Positions 34,884 through 43,156 of a DNA stretch of 64,000 bases are shown here, one piece after another. Made by a program: the position numbers and the translations under genes. The stretch lies in assembly GCF_020092905.1 (NCBI RefSeq), contig NZ_JAGSGB010000003.1, positions 186,001 through 250,000 on the forward strand. Direction: 5' to 3'. This DNA comes from Pacificimonas aurantium (GTDB lineage Bacteria > Pseudomonadota > Alphaproteobacteria > Sphingomonadales > Sphingomonadaceae). The notes below the pieces were generated by a model. That model saw nothing but the letters and a program-made list of their open reading frames with translations, did not search any database and was not told the origin of the DNA. Each line of letters starts with the position of its first letter. Position 1 is the first letter of the stretch.

Positions 34884-35607
34884 GGCCAAAATCCCCCGAT
34901 ACCCCCGTATCCGTTCGCATGAGCCGGTCCCAGAACCGGAAATAGAGCCCGAAATTCGACCCATAGTCCTTGTGGTGCCTGTGGTGATGTGACGCAGTTA
35001 TCACGATCTTTCCAAACGATCCATGAACAAGGCGCCGTGGGAAAATCTCCCATCCCAGGTGATTGGTCGTGCCGAACAGCGTCATGACGGCCAGAACGAC
35101 GGCGAGCGCGCCCAGATGGATGGGGATGACGAAGCTGAGCGCAGGGATGAGGAACGCGCCCGAAAGGCTTTCGGTCCAGTGGAAGCTCATCGCCGCCCAC
35201 GCCGTCGGCGGGCGGCTGTCATGATGAACCTTGTGCATGACCGGGAACAGGCGCCGCGCATGCATGGCCCGGTGCGTCCAGTAGAACCATGTATCGTGCA
35301 GGAACAGATAGACGAGGACGGAGAGCGGCAGCCACCAGAGTGGATAGGCGTTGGCGTCGGCATAAATGGCGGTGCCGCCGCTGCGATAGGCCGCCAGAGC
35401 AGCAGCGGCAGGCACGGCATAGATAAGGGCGCTGAGAAGCGACCAGCGCCGCTCGCGCCGCTGCTGACGCCGCGACCGTTCGGAGCCGTGAAGGCCCGGA
35501 CGCCTGCGCGCGGTCAGCCAGGCGAACACGCCCGCCACGGCGAGGTAGCGCAGACCGATCACCAGCGTCAGGAACACCGCCGCGGCAAGGAAGAGAGACA
35601 GCTGCAC
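34768..35607 (-). CDS. Fatty acid hydroxylase / sterol desaturase superfamily protein
   Basis: 279 residues, integral membrane di-iron enzyme. Histidine boxes are HDTWFYWTHR (about 105-114), HKVHHDS (about 125-131) and HHHRHHKDYG (about 207-216), with four or five helices around them. This superfamily includes sterol desaturases and the carotenoid 2-hydroxylase CrtG. Placed directly divergent from crtY, it is a candidate for carotenoid ring hydroxylation, which is inference from position. GTG 35607 starts 3 bases after the stop of the upstream gene. The last 45 residues are charged, glycine-rich and coincide with the start region of the DUF2141 gene; they look like a non-conserved tail. Confidence 0.85.
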   Translation of the reverse strand: MQLSLFLAAAVFLTLVIGLRYLAVAGVFAWLTARRRPGLHGSERSRRQQRRERRWSLLSALIYAVPAAAALAAYRSGGTAIYADANAYPLWWLPLSVLVYLFLHDTWFYWTHRAMHARRLFPVMHKVHHDSRPPTAWAAMSFHWTESLSGAFLIPALSFVIPIHLGALAVVLAVMTLFGTTNHLGWEIFPRRLVHGSFGKIVITASHHHRHHKDYGSNFGLYFRFWDRLMRTDTGVSGDFGREEREARSRADRRRLGGGDVGDGTGSGAGSEPGPAPAE

Positions 35608-35610
35608 GGG

Positions 35611-35928
35611 TTACCAGTCGACCGGATTGAATTCCGCGAACATCTCCGCCGCCTCCGGCAGCTCCTTCAGAGGGACATAGTCGCAAACCTGCGCATAGCG
35701 GTCCCAGAGGCGCTGGACATCGGGATCTTCGTGGGCGCGGTCGATGCCGCCGTCGCGCCACTCGAAGACCTCCACGAACACATCGCGTCTGGCCTCCATG
35801 AGAAGAGGCTTCCGCTCCGTGGCGAGGCCGTGGCGGCGCAGGAAGGGCACATGATCCTCGAGCAGCCCGAGCAGCCTGTCCCGGCAGCCGGGCTTTGCGC
35901 GGTAGGCGACGATGACCATGCGGCCCAT
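35611..35928 (-). CDS. Small dimeric alpha/beta-barrel-like protein
   Basis: 105 residues from ATG 35928, preceded by GGAGGA at 9 bases. The MVIVAYRAKPGCRDRLLGLLEDHVPFLRRHG start and VFVEVFEWRDGGIDRAHEDPDVQRLWDRYAQVCDYVP middle have the strand-helix-strand pattern of ABM-like proteins. The gene is directly followed by the hydroxylase-family gene and diverges from crtY with 101 bases between the starts. A redox or regulatory helper role is possible but not indicated by any residue. Confidence 0.72.
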   Translation of the reverse strand: MGRMVIVAYRAKPGCRDRLLGLLEDHVPFLRRHGLATERKPLLMEARRDVFVEVFEWRDGGIDRAHEDPDVQRLWDRYAQVCDYVPLKELPEAAEMFAEFNPVDW

Positions 35929-36029
35929 GGCGAGCGATCCTCCAGCCGCCGCGGCATGCGGCGTTTCGCGCGACTCTAGCCGCGCACCAGCCATTTGTCA
36001 GGCGGGACAAACCGGCTAGGCGGGCAGCG

Positions 36030-37223
36030 ATGCACGATTTCGATATCCTTCTCGCCGGCGGCGGCCTTGCGGCCGGTCTGATCGCGCTGCGTCTGGCCGA
36101 TACGCGCCCCAACCTTAGCGTCGGGATCGTCGAGGGCGGCAGCCCGCTCGGGGGAGACAAGATCTGGTCGAGCTTCGCGACCGACGTGCGCGGGCCGCAG
36201 GCGATGTGGACGCGCGAACTGCAGGACCATCGCTGGGAGGGCGGCTACAAGGTCCGCTTTCCCGCCTATGCCCGCGAAGTTTCGACGCCCTATGCGAGTG
36301 TGCGCTCGGCATCTCTCGACAGCGCCGTCAGGGCGCGCCTGCCGGCAGAGGCGGTCATGACCGACACGCAGATCGACAAGCTGACGCCGACGCTGGTGCG
36401 GCTGGCGGACGGGCGGGTGCTGGAAGCGAGGGCGGTGATCGACTGCCGCGGGCATGAAAGCTCGCGCCACCTGAAGCTGGCCTATCAGAAATTCCTCGGG
36501 GTCGAGATCGAGTGCCGCGTGCCGCATGGCCGGACGAAGCCGGTCATCATGGACGCCTCGGTCCCGCAGATCGGCGGCTACCGCTTCGTCTACGTCCTTC
36601 CGTTCAGCGAAACGCGCCTGCTGGTCGAGGACACCTATTATGCCGACGGCCCGGAGCTGCACGAAGCCGAGGTCATGGGGCGCATCGACGACTATATCGC
36701 GGGCATGGACATCGGCGCGTTCGAGCGGGTGCGCACCGAAAGCGGCATCCTGCCGATCGCGCTGGACGGCGACATCGAAGCCTTCTGGAACGACGAGCCC
36801 GCGCCCGTCCCGCGCGCCGGTATGGCGGCGGCGCTGTTCCATCCGGTCACGGGCTATAGCTGGCCCGACGCGGTCGATGTCGCCGATATGGTGAAGTCGC
36901 AGCCGCGCCTCGACGCGCGCGCGCTCTACCGTACGCTGCGCGATCACAGCGTCGAGCGCTGGAACGAGCGCGGCTTCTACCGTCTGCTCAACCGCATGAT
37001 GTTCGAGGCGGCGTCGCCCGCCGAGCGCTACCGCACCCTGCAGCATTTCTACGCACTCGACGAAGGCGTGGTGGAGCGGTTCTATGCGGCGCGGTCGACG
37101 GCCGGGGACAAGGCGCGCATCCTGTCGGGCCGGCCCCCGGTGCCGGTCGGCAAGGCGCTCGGTGTGCTGGCAAAGTCGATCCCGAGCATCAGATGGCGGC
37201 CGCGCTGGCGGGCGAAAGGATAA
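36030..37223 (+). CDS. crtY: Lycopene beta-cyclase
   Basis: FAD-binding enzyme that closes both ends of lycopene to give beta-carotene. The N-terminal DFDILLAGGGLAAGLIALRLAD is the dinucleotide-binding motif; GDKIWSSFATD, DCRGHESS, GGYRFVYVLPFSETRLLVEDTYY and the FHPVTGYSWPDAV block are characteristic of bacterial CrtY. 397 residues is the expected size. It starts the crtY-crtI-crtB-crtW run; crtI follows after 2 bases. Confidence 0.96.
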   Translation: MHDFDILLAGGGLAAGLIALRLADTRPNLSVGIVEGGSPLGGDKIWSSFATDVRGPQAMWTRELQDHRWEGGYKVRFPAYAREVSTPYASVRSASLDSAVRARLPAEAVMTDTQIDKLTPTLVRLADGRVLEARAVIDCRGHESSRHLKLAYQKFLGVEIECRVPHGRTKPVIMDASVPQIGGYRFVYVLPFSETRLLVEDTYYADGPELHEAEVMGRIDDYIAGMDIGAFERVRTESGILPIALDGDIEAFWNDEPAPVPRAGMAAALFHPVTGYSWPDAVDVADMVKSQPRLDARALYRTLRDHSVERWNERGFYRLLNRMMFEAASPAERYRTLQHFYALDEGVVERFYAARSTAGDKARILSGRPPVPVGKALGVLAKSIPSIRWRPRWRAKG

Positions 37224-37225
37224 AC

Positions 37226-38704
37226 ATGGCGAAACTGGCGGTAATCGGGGCGGGGTTCGGCGGCCTTGCCCTTGCCATCCGGCTGCAGACGAATGGGCAT
37301 GAGGTGACGCTGGTCGAGCGGCGCGAGAAGATCGGCGGCCGCGCCTATGTCTGGGAGCGGGAGGGCTACGTCTTCGACGCCGGGCCGACGGTCATCACCG
37401 ACCCGCCCTGCCTGGAGGAGCTGTTCGCCGGCGCCGGGCGCAGCATGGCGGACTATGTCGACATGCTGCCCGTCCAGCCCTTCTACCGGCTGTTCTGGGA
37501 AGACGGCACGACCTTCGACTATACCAATGACGAGGAGCTGCTGTTCAGCGAGATCGGCAAGCTGAACCCCGCCGATGTCGAAGGCTATGCGAAGTTCCTG
37601 GACTATGCCGGGCATGTCTACCGCGAAGGCTATGAGAAGCTGGGGCACGAGGCGTTTCTCGACTTCAAGTCGATGATCTCGGCGGCGCCCGCGCTGATGC
37701 GCTACGAAGCGTTCCGCAGCGTCTATGCGATGGTCTCGCGCTATATAAAGGACGAGAAGCTGCGCCAGGCGTTCAGCTTTCACACGCTGCTGGTCGGCGG
37801 CAATCCGTACAAGACGAGCGCGATCTATGCCCTCATCCACAAGCTGGAGAAGGAAGGCGGCGTGTGGTTCCCGAAGGGCGGAACCCATGCGCTGGTGCGC
37901 GGGCTCGCCAAGCTGTTCGAGGACCTGGGCGGAGAGCTGATCACCGGCAACGGTGCGGAGCGCTTCGAAACCGAAGGCGACCGGGTGAGCGCCGTCATCC
38001 TGGAGGACGGCACGCGGCTGCGCGTCGACGGGGTCGGATCGAATGCCGATATCGTCCACACCTATGCCGACCTGCTGAAGGACCACCCGCGCGGGATGAA
38101 GGCGGCGCGGGCGCTGGCGAAGCGCAGCTATTCGCCCAGCCTGTTCGTCCTCTATTTCGGCGTCGAGGATCCCTATCCCGACGTGCCGCACCACAGCATC
38201 CTGTTCGGCGAGCGCTACAAGGGCCTGCTGGACGAGATCTACGGCGCGAAGGAGCTGCCGGAGGACTTCTCGCTCTACCTGCACCATCCGACGGCCACGG
38301 ATCCCGACCTGGCGCCGCCGGGCTGCTCGACCTTCTACGTGCTGGCGCCGGTGCCGCATATGGGCAACTTCACCGGCGACTGGGACGAGATGGCGGCACG
38401 CTACGGCGACACGATCCTCGCCTATCTGGAAGAGCATCTGCTGCCGGGCCTGAGACAGAAGATCGCCGTGCGGCACCATTTCACGCCGAAGGATTTCAGC
38501 CGCGAGCTGAACGCCCATCTGGGCAGCGCCTTCAGCCTGGAGCCGGTGCTGTGGCAGAGCGCCTATTTCCGCGTCCACAACCGCGACGACAAGCTGAAGA
38601 ACCTGTATTTCTGCGGCGCCGGTACCCATCCGGGTGCGGGCATTCCGGGTGTTGTGGGCAGCGCGAAGGCGACCGCCAAGCTGATGCGCAGCGACTTCGC
38701 CTGA
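37226..38704 (+). CDS. crtI: Phytoene desaturase
   Basis: Four-step desaturase converting phytoene to lycopene. ATG 37226 has GAAAGGA 5 bases upstream and gives 492 residues. The FAD motif VIGAGFGGLALAIRLQ with ERREKIGGRAYV opens the protein, and the C-terminal carotenoid dehydrogenase signature FCGAGTHPGAGIPGVVGSAKATA closes it. Membrane association is expected. It sits 2 bases after crtY and 103 bases before crtB. Confidence 0.97.
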   Translation: MAKLAVIGAGFGGLALAIRLQTNGHEVTLVERREKIGGRAYVWEREGYVFDAGPTVITDPPCLEELFAGAGRSMADYVDMLPVQPFYRLFWEDGTTFDYTNDEELLFSEIGKLNPADVEGYAKFLDYAGHVYREGYEKLGHEAFLDFKSMISAAPALMRYEAFRSVYAMVSRYIKDEKLRQAFSFHTLLVGGNPYKTSAIYALIHKLEKEGGVWFPKGGTHALVRGLAKLFEDLGGELITGNGAERFETEGDRVSAVILEDGTRLRVDGVGSNADIVHTYADLLKDHPRGMKAARALAKRSYSPSLFVLYFGVEDPYPDVPHHSILFGERYKGLLDEIYGAKELPEDFSLYLHHPTATDPDLAPPGCSTFYVLAPVPHMGNFTGDWDEMAARYGDTILAYLEEHLLPGLRQKIAVRHHFTPKDFSRELNAHLGSAFSLEPVLWQSAYFRVHNRDDKLKNLYFCGAGTHPGAGIPGVVGSAKATAKLMRSDFA

Positions 38705-38807
38705 GCCGCAGCCGGCGGGCTGCCGGGCCGCGCCGCGGTCTGCCCGCACCGCGCCGGGGCGGATTTGCCCCCTCGCTGAGAGGCGGGCCTCTTGCTAGGG
38801 CCGAAGG

Positions 38808-39833
38808 ATGACGTCCGCCGATCTCGACAAATGGGCCGCTCGCTCGATCGCGAAGGGGTCGAAGAGCTTCGCCCTCGCCTCCCGCCTGTTCGATGCGGAG
38901 ACCAAACGCCGCGTGCGCCTGCTCTATGCCTGGTGCCGCCACTGCGACGACGTGATCGACGGCCAGCATCTGGGCATGGGAGAGGTCGAAAGCGACCTGG
39001 AGCCGGCGGAGCGGCTGGACATCCTGCGCCGGCGCACGAAGGCGGGACTGGACGACCCGGCAAGCGAAACGGGAGCCTTTGCCGCGATCGGCGCGGTCGC
39101 GCTGGAGTGCGGCCTGCCCCACCAGCTGCCCCTGCGCCACCTGCACGGCTTTGCCATGGACGTTCACGACCGGCGCTACCGCACGATCGAGGACGTGCTC
39201 GACTATTGCGAGCATGTCGCCGGCGTCGTGGGCCGCATGATGGCGATCGTCATGGGAGTAGAGGCTGACAACAAGGAGGTGCTGGCCCGCGCCGCCGATC
39301 TGGGCATCGCCTTCCAGCTGACGAATATCTGCCGCGACGTGGTCGAGGATGCCGCGCGCGACCGGTGCTACCTGCCGACCGAGTGGCTGGTGCGGGAAAA
39401 CCTGTCGCCCGGCGAACATGCGCGCCCGGAGAACCGGCTGGCGCTGAGCCATGTGACCGAGCGGATGCTCGGCCTTGCCGACCGCTATTATGCCAGCGCG
39501 AAGGCGGGCGCCACGCATCTGCCCTTCGAGGCCGCGTGGGCCGTGCTGACGGCCAAGAAAGTGTACCGCGCCATCGGCGACCATATCCGCGATGCGGGGC
39601 CGGAAGCCTGGGACGAGCGCCAGCGGACCGGCCTGTTCGAGAAGCTGGGCATGCTCGCAGCGGCGCGGCAGGACGCGAAGGCGGACCCGGTGCCGGTGCC
39701 GCTGAGCGGGCGCGGCGACCTGTGGCGCTTCGAGACGTCCGAACATTGGCGCGAGCCCGCGCCGCTGATGGCGGCTGCGGAAGCCGAGCAGGGCGGCGGT
39801 ATCGAGAGCGCGGCCGGACGCGGGACACCGTGA
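38808..39833 (+). CDS. crtB: Phytoene synthase
   Basis: Joins two geranylgeranyl diphosphates head to head. The first aspartate-rich motif DDVID is at residues 47-51, and the second is in the conserved block ADLGIAFQLTNICRDVVEDAARDR, around residues 164-187. 341 residues is slightly long because of a low-complexity tail. Its stop overlaps the GTG of crtW (GTGA). Confidence 0.97.
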   Translation: MTSADLDKWAARSIAKGSKSFALASRLFDAETKRRVRLLYAWCRHCDDVIDGQHLGMGEVESDLEPAERLDILRRRTKAGLDDPASETGAFAAIGAVALECGLPHQLPLRHLHGFAMDVHDRRYRTIEDVLDYCEHVAGVVGRMMAIVMGVEADNKEVLARAADLGIAFQLTNICRDVVEDAARDRCYLPTEWLVRENLSPGEHARPENRLALSHVTERMLGLADRYYASAKAGATHLPFEAAWAVLTAKKVYRAIGDHIRDAGPEAWDERQRTGLFEKLGMLAAARQDAKADPVPVPLSGRGDLWRFETSEHWREPAPLMAAAEAEQGGGIESAAGRGTP

Positions 39834-40603
39834 GCCGGACGGCACAGACGCGGATCGGGCTCGCCATCGCGGCGGCGATCATCACCGGCTGGCTGGCGGT
39901 GCATCTCCTCGCCATCTTCGCCTTCGACCTGCGCGCCGAGCCGGCGGGTCTCGCAGCGGCGCTGATCCTGTTGCAGGCCTGGCTGTCGACGGGACTGTTC
40001 ATTACTGCCCATGACGCGATGCACGGGTCGCTGGCGCCCGGCCTTCCCCATATGCAGCGGGGCATCGGCCGGATCGCGCTGATGATCTATGCCGGCCTGA
40101 GCTACGACCGGCTGGCGCCCAAGCATTTCGCCCATCACAAGCATGTCGGCACCGCGCACGACCCGGATTTCAACGCGGACAATCCGCGCCGATTCTGGCC
40201 CTGGCTGAAGCGTTTCTTCGCAACCTATTACACCCATGGTCAGATCGGGCGGATCACGCTGGTCGCGCTGGCCTATCTGGCGCTGGGCGCGCGGCTGGAG
40301 AATATCGTGCTGTTCTGGGCCGTGCCGGCGCTGCTGGCGCTGTTGCAGCTGTTCACCTTCGGCACCTATCTGCCGCATCGGCAAGGCCGCAGCGCATTTC
40401 CCGACCGGCACCGTGCACGGTCGAGCGAGCTGCCCGACTGGCTGTCGGCACTGACCTGCTTTCACTTCGGCGGCTATCATCACGAGCATCACCTGTACCC
40501 CGGCGAGCCGTGGTGGCGGCTGCCGGCGCGGCGGCGCAGTCAGGCAGGGCTGCGCGAGGGGAAAGCCGCAGCAATGTCGCGCTCGGTCAGGCCGAATTCC
40601 TGA
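39830..40603 (+). CDS. crtW: Beta-carotene ketolase (CrtW-type)
   Basis: 257-residue membrane di-iron oxygenase. Histidine boxes HDAMHG (about residues 63-68), HHKHVG (about 102-107) and HFGGYHHEHHLYP (about 217-229) with WWRLPA following are typical of CrtW, which introduces 4-keto groups on beta-ionone rings. GTG 39830 is part of the crtB stop (GTGA), so it is translationally coupled. With crtZ in the same locus this predicts astaxanthin-type products. The last 64 bases overlap, antisense, the end of the convergent sulfotransferase gene. Confidence 0.93.
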   Translation: MSRTAQTRIGLAIAAAIITGWLAVHLLAIFAFDLRAEPAGLAAALILLQAWLSTGLFITAHDAMHGSLAPGLPHMQRGIGRIALMIYAGLSYDRLAPKHFAHHKHVGTAHDPDFNADNPRRFWPWLKRFFATYYTHGQIGRITLVALAYLALGARLENIVLFWAVPALLALLQLFTFGTYLPHRQGRSAFPDRHRARSSELPDWLSALTCFHFGGYHHEHHLYPGEPWWRLPARRRSQAGLREGKAAAMSRSVRPNS

Positions 40604-41766
40604 AGCGAATAGCGGTGCCGGCCATGATCGCCGCGCCGCCGGGATCTTGCGAGCCAGGACTGCTGCCGGCGTTCGACCTCTTCGGACCAGCCGAGACCCA
40701 GAAAGCCGTAGACGCGCCGCATGACCTCGATCGGGTCCGCGTTCATGTCCGCGAAGCTGACGTCGATCGCGGGCACATGCGGATTGGCCGCGCGTACCGC
40801 GGCGGCCGTGCGTTCGCGATAGGCGGTCTTGTGCAGCCATTCGTGTCCGCACCAGTCCTTCGTGACCGTGCCCGAGACGAGCGCCATGACGTTCCAGGCC
40901 AGCGAGGCGGCGGACGCCGTCATGCGCGCCGGATCTCGGTGAATGGCGACGATGCGCGCGTCGGGAAACACCTCGAGGAGGGCCGCAAGGTCCTGACTAT
41001 ATTGCGGAGTCTTCAGAATATGTGGGCGCGATCCGTCCTCGCCGCGCAGCCAGGTCTGCAATTGCAGCAGCGACTTCAGGAAACGGTAGGCGGGGCGTGC
41101 GTCGGCGGTTTCGCTCCAGCTGCGGAAAGAGGGGACCGGCCGCTGCGCCTCTATCTGCGCGCCCCAGATCGACAGCTCGAGCATCGGAAGCTCTTCGTCC
41201 GCCTCCCGCGGGCGCATGGGATGGATTTTTCGCAGCGCGGGATTGGCAAGGTCGCTGCCGGCAAGAAAGGCGCGCGCCTTCAGCGGGCGAAGGTCGCGGC
41301 CCCCGCGCGAGAAGCCAAGAGGCGGCGCCGGAAACTGCCCCTCGAAGAAGCGCGTGGCGGAGAGACGCGGGTCGAGCGCAAGGAGGCGGTGGAGGCGCGT
41401 CGTGCCCGACCGCATGCCGCCGAGAACGATAATTGGCGAGGCCAGGGGAACGTCGGCGATTTCGGGATGACGCTTCAGCCACTCGACCGCGAGAAGCCGC
41501 TGGGAGAGGGCCTGAACCAGTCCGCCATGGGCGACGACACGGCCAAGCGGGGTCAGCCCGCTTTCCTCTTCCTGCGCCCGGCAGAGGACATCGAGCGCGC
41601 TGGTGAAGGCCCGATCGCCGAAGTCGGACAGCCCGGTCCGTGCGGCCGCCTCCTCCATCACGCGGTCAGGGGTCGTTTGTGGCGGCGGCGCGTAGCCCCG
41701 GTCCCACAACCACGGAAACAGCCGGTTGGCGCCGCGAACGAGCGGCCGGTCCCCCGGGCCGTTCAC
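40540..41766 (-). CDS. Sulfotransferase family protein, downstream of crtZ
   Basis: 408 residues. The PAPS-binding 5'-phosphosulfate loop is IVLGGMRSGTTRLHRLLA (about residues 113-130), and the 3'-phosphate site is ARIVAIHRDPARMTASAAS (about 271-289). HILKTPQYSQDL lies between them, as in the Sulfotransfer_3 group. It transfers sulfate from PAPS to a hydroxyl group. The start is 7 bases after the crtZ stop on the same strand, so crtZ and this gene form an operon; a hydroxylated carotenoid is the obvious candidate acceptor, which is inference. Its 3' end overlaps that of crtW. Confidence 0.9.
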   Translation of the reverse strand: MNGPGDRPLVRGANRLFPWLWDRGYAPPPQTTPDRVMEEAAARTGLSDFGDRAFTSALDVLCRAQEEESGLTPLGRVVAHGGLVQALSQRLLAVEWLKRHPEIADVPLASPIIVLGGMRSGTTRLHRLLALDPRLSATRFFEGQFPAPPLGFSRGGRDLRPLKARAFLAGSDLANPALRKIHPMRPREADEELPMLELSIWGAQIEAQRPVPSFRSWSETADARPAYRFLKSLLQLQTWLRGEDGSRPHILKTPQYSQDLAALLEVFPDARIVAIHRDPARMTASAASLAWNVMALVSGTVTKDWCGHEWLHKTAYRERTAAAVRAANPHVPAIDVSFADMNADPIEVMRRVYGFLGLGWSEEVERRQQSWLARSRRRGDHGRHRYSLQEFGLTERDIAAAFPSRSPA

Positions 41767-41773
41767 GGACTGC

Positions 41774-42292
41774 TCAGGCCGCCGAGGGTCCGCGCGGCGC
41801 GCGCAGGCCGGCCTCGCCCCGCTTCCGGTTTTCGGCGAGCTGCGCCTTCAGGACCGAAACGGGGGGCGCCCACAGGAAGCCGAAGCTGACGGTGCCATGC
41901 TTGGTGTTCACGACATGGTGGAGTTTATGCGCCTGCACGATGCGCTTCATATAGGCCGACTTCGGGACGAAGCGGCTTGGCAGCCGCTCATGCACCAGCC
42001 AGTCGTGGAACACGAAATAGATGAGGCCGTAGAGGGCGATGCCGAGGCCGATCCACGCAAGCCCGGTCCACAGCGAGGTCTGGGTGCCGAGGAAGATGAG
42101 AAGGATGGACGGCACGGCGAAGATCACGCCGAACCAGTCGTTCGCCTCCCAGATCCCCTGACGCGGCTCGTGGTGTGACTTGTGCAGCGACCAGAGGAAA
42201 CCGTGCATCACCCAGCGATGCATTCCATAGGCGAAGCCCTCCATGAGAAGGACGGTCGCGAGGGTGAGAAGAAGTCCGGACCAGAGCGGCAT
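41774..42292 (-). CDS. crtZ: Beta-carotene 3-hydroxylase
   Basis: 172 residues. All four histidine groups of CrtZ are visible: GMHRWVMHG, LHKSHHEPRQG, VFHDWLVHERLP and AHKLHHVV. FGFLWAPP near the end is also typical. It adds 3-hydroxyls to beta-ionone rings, giving zeaxanthin or, with CrtW, astaxanthin. ATG 42292 begins at the first membrane helix; the frame is open far upstream, but that part is antisense to the lipoprotein gene at 42383 and is not coding. Divergent from that lipoprotein, with a 90-base gap. Confidence 0.96.
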   Translation of the reverse strand: MPLWSGLLLTLATVLLMEGFAYGMHRWVMHGFLWSLHKSHHEPRQGIWEANDWFGVIFAVPSILLIFLGTQTSLWTGLAWIGLGIALYGLIYFVFHDWLVHERLPSRFVPKSAYMKRIVQAHKLHHVVNTKHGTVSFGFLWAPPVSVLKAQLAENRKRGEAGLRAPRGPSAA

Positions 42293-42382
42293 GCGCGCGA
42301 TATAGCATCGCCGGGAGGCGCTTTGCACCCATTCAGGGCGCGGCACGTTATCCCTTCGACGAACGACAAAAGGGACCGGCCG

Positions 42383-42703
42383 ATGAAATATCTTCCGAAA
42401 CTGCTGCTGGTGGGCGCCGTAGCGGCGCTGGGTGCGTGCGCCAATACGCAGGAGGCAAAGATCGCGCGCGGCCTGACCGACCTGGGCCTGCCGGGCGGCC
42501 TGAGCGACTGCATGGCCGAGCGCATGGTCGACAATCTGTCGGGATCGCAGCTTCGCCGGGTAGCGGACTTTTCCGAAGCGCTGGACGACGATTTCGACGA
42601 TATCACCGTTGGCGACGTGGCGGACCGCTTCGGCGGCATCGGCGACAGCGAGATCGTTGCCGTGATGGGCCGCGCCGCAGCCGGCTGCGTCATCTCGGGC
42701 TAA
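42383..42703 (+). CDS. Small lipoprotein, member of a local paralogous pair
   Basis: 106 residues from ATG 42383. Lipoprotein signal LLVGAVAALGAC (Cys19) and a helical mature part with two cysteines: GGLSDCMAERMVDNLSGSQL and GDSEIVAVMGRAAAGC. The overall plan matches the protein encoded at 42782, suggesting tandem duplication. No function recognised. Confidence 0.78.
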   Translation: MKYLPKLLLVGAVAALGACANTQEAKIARGLTDLGLPGGLSDCMAERMVDNLSGSQLRRVADFSEALDDDFDDITVGDVADRFGGIGDSEIVAVMGRAAAGCVISG

Positions 42704-42781
42704 GCCGGCAGCGCTCATCGGCCGTTCAGTCTCGGTCGACTATTCGGCGAGCTTTCGGGGCTCGCAGGCGGTCGAGGGATA

Positions 42782-43141
42782 ATGTCCAGAAAATCTGTTC
42801 AGGCAGTTGCGTTGGCCGTGCTGGCCGGAATCGCGCTGACCGCATGCAAACCGACGGCCGAGGATATCGAACTCGCCTTGGGAGCGCGGGGTCTCGCGCA
42901 GCCCCACGCCCAGTGTATCGGCGAAGGGCTGGAGCCGCTGACCGAGGACGACTGGACCAAGCTGGCGTCGCTGGCCGCGACCGCGGCCCAAGGCGAGGCG
43001 GAATTGCGATCGATGACAATGGGCGAGGTGGAAGCCAAGCTGCGTGAACTCGACGATCCACGGCTGGTCGGCGTGCTGGTGCGGACGGGCGTTGGCTGCA
43101 CGCTGATGCACGGCGAGTTCCAGCTTCCGTCGCGGCTTTAA
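42782..43141 (+). CDS. Small lipoprotein, second member of the pair
   Basis: 119 residues. Lipobox LTAC (Cys22), then a helical domain with two further cysteines (HAQCIGEGLEPL and RLVGVLVRTGVGCTLMHG) aligned with those of the preceding lipoprotein. MTMGEVEAKLRELDDP corresponds to ITVGDVADRFGGIGDS in the neighbour. Identity is low, so the duplication is old. The envelope role is unknown. Confidence 0.78.
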   Translation: MSRKSVQAVALAVLAGIALTACKPTAEDIELALGARGLAQPHAQCIGEGLEPLTEDDWTKLASLAATAAQGEAELRSMTMGEVEAKLRELDDPRLVGVLVRTGVGCTLMHGEFQLPSRL

Positions 43142-43156
43142 CCGCCGACCGGCGTT

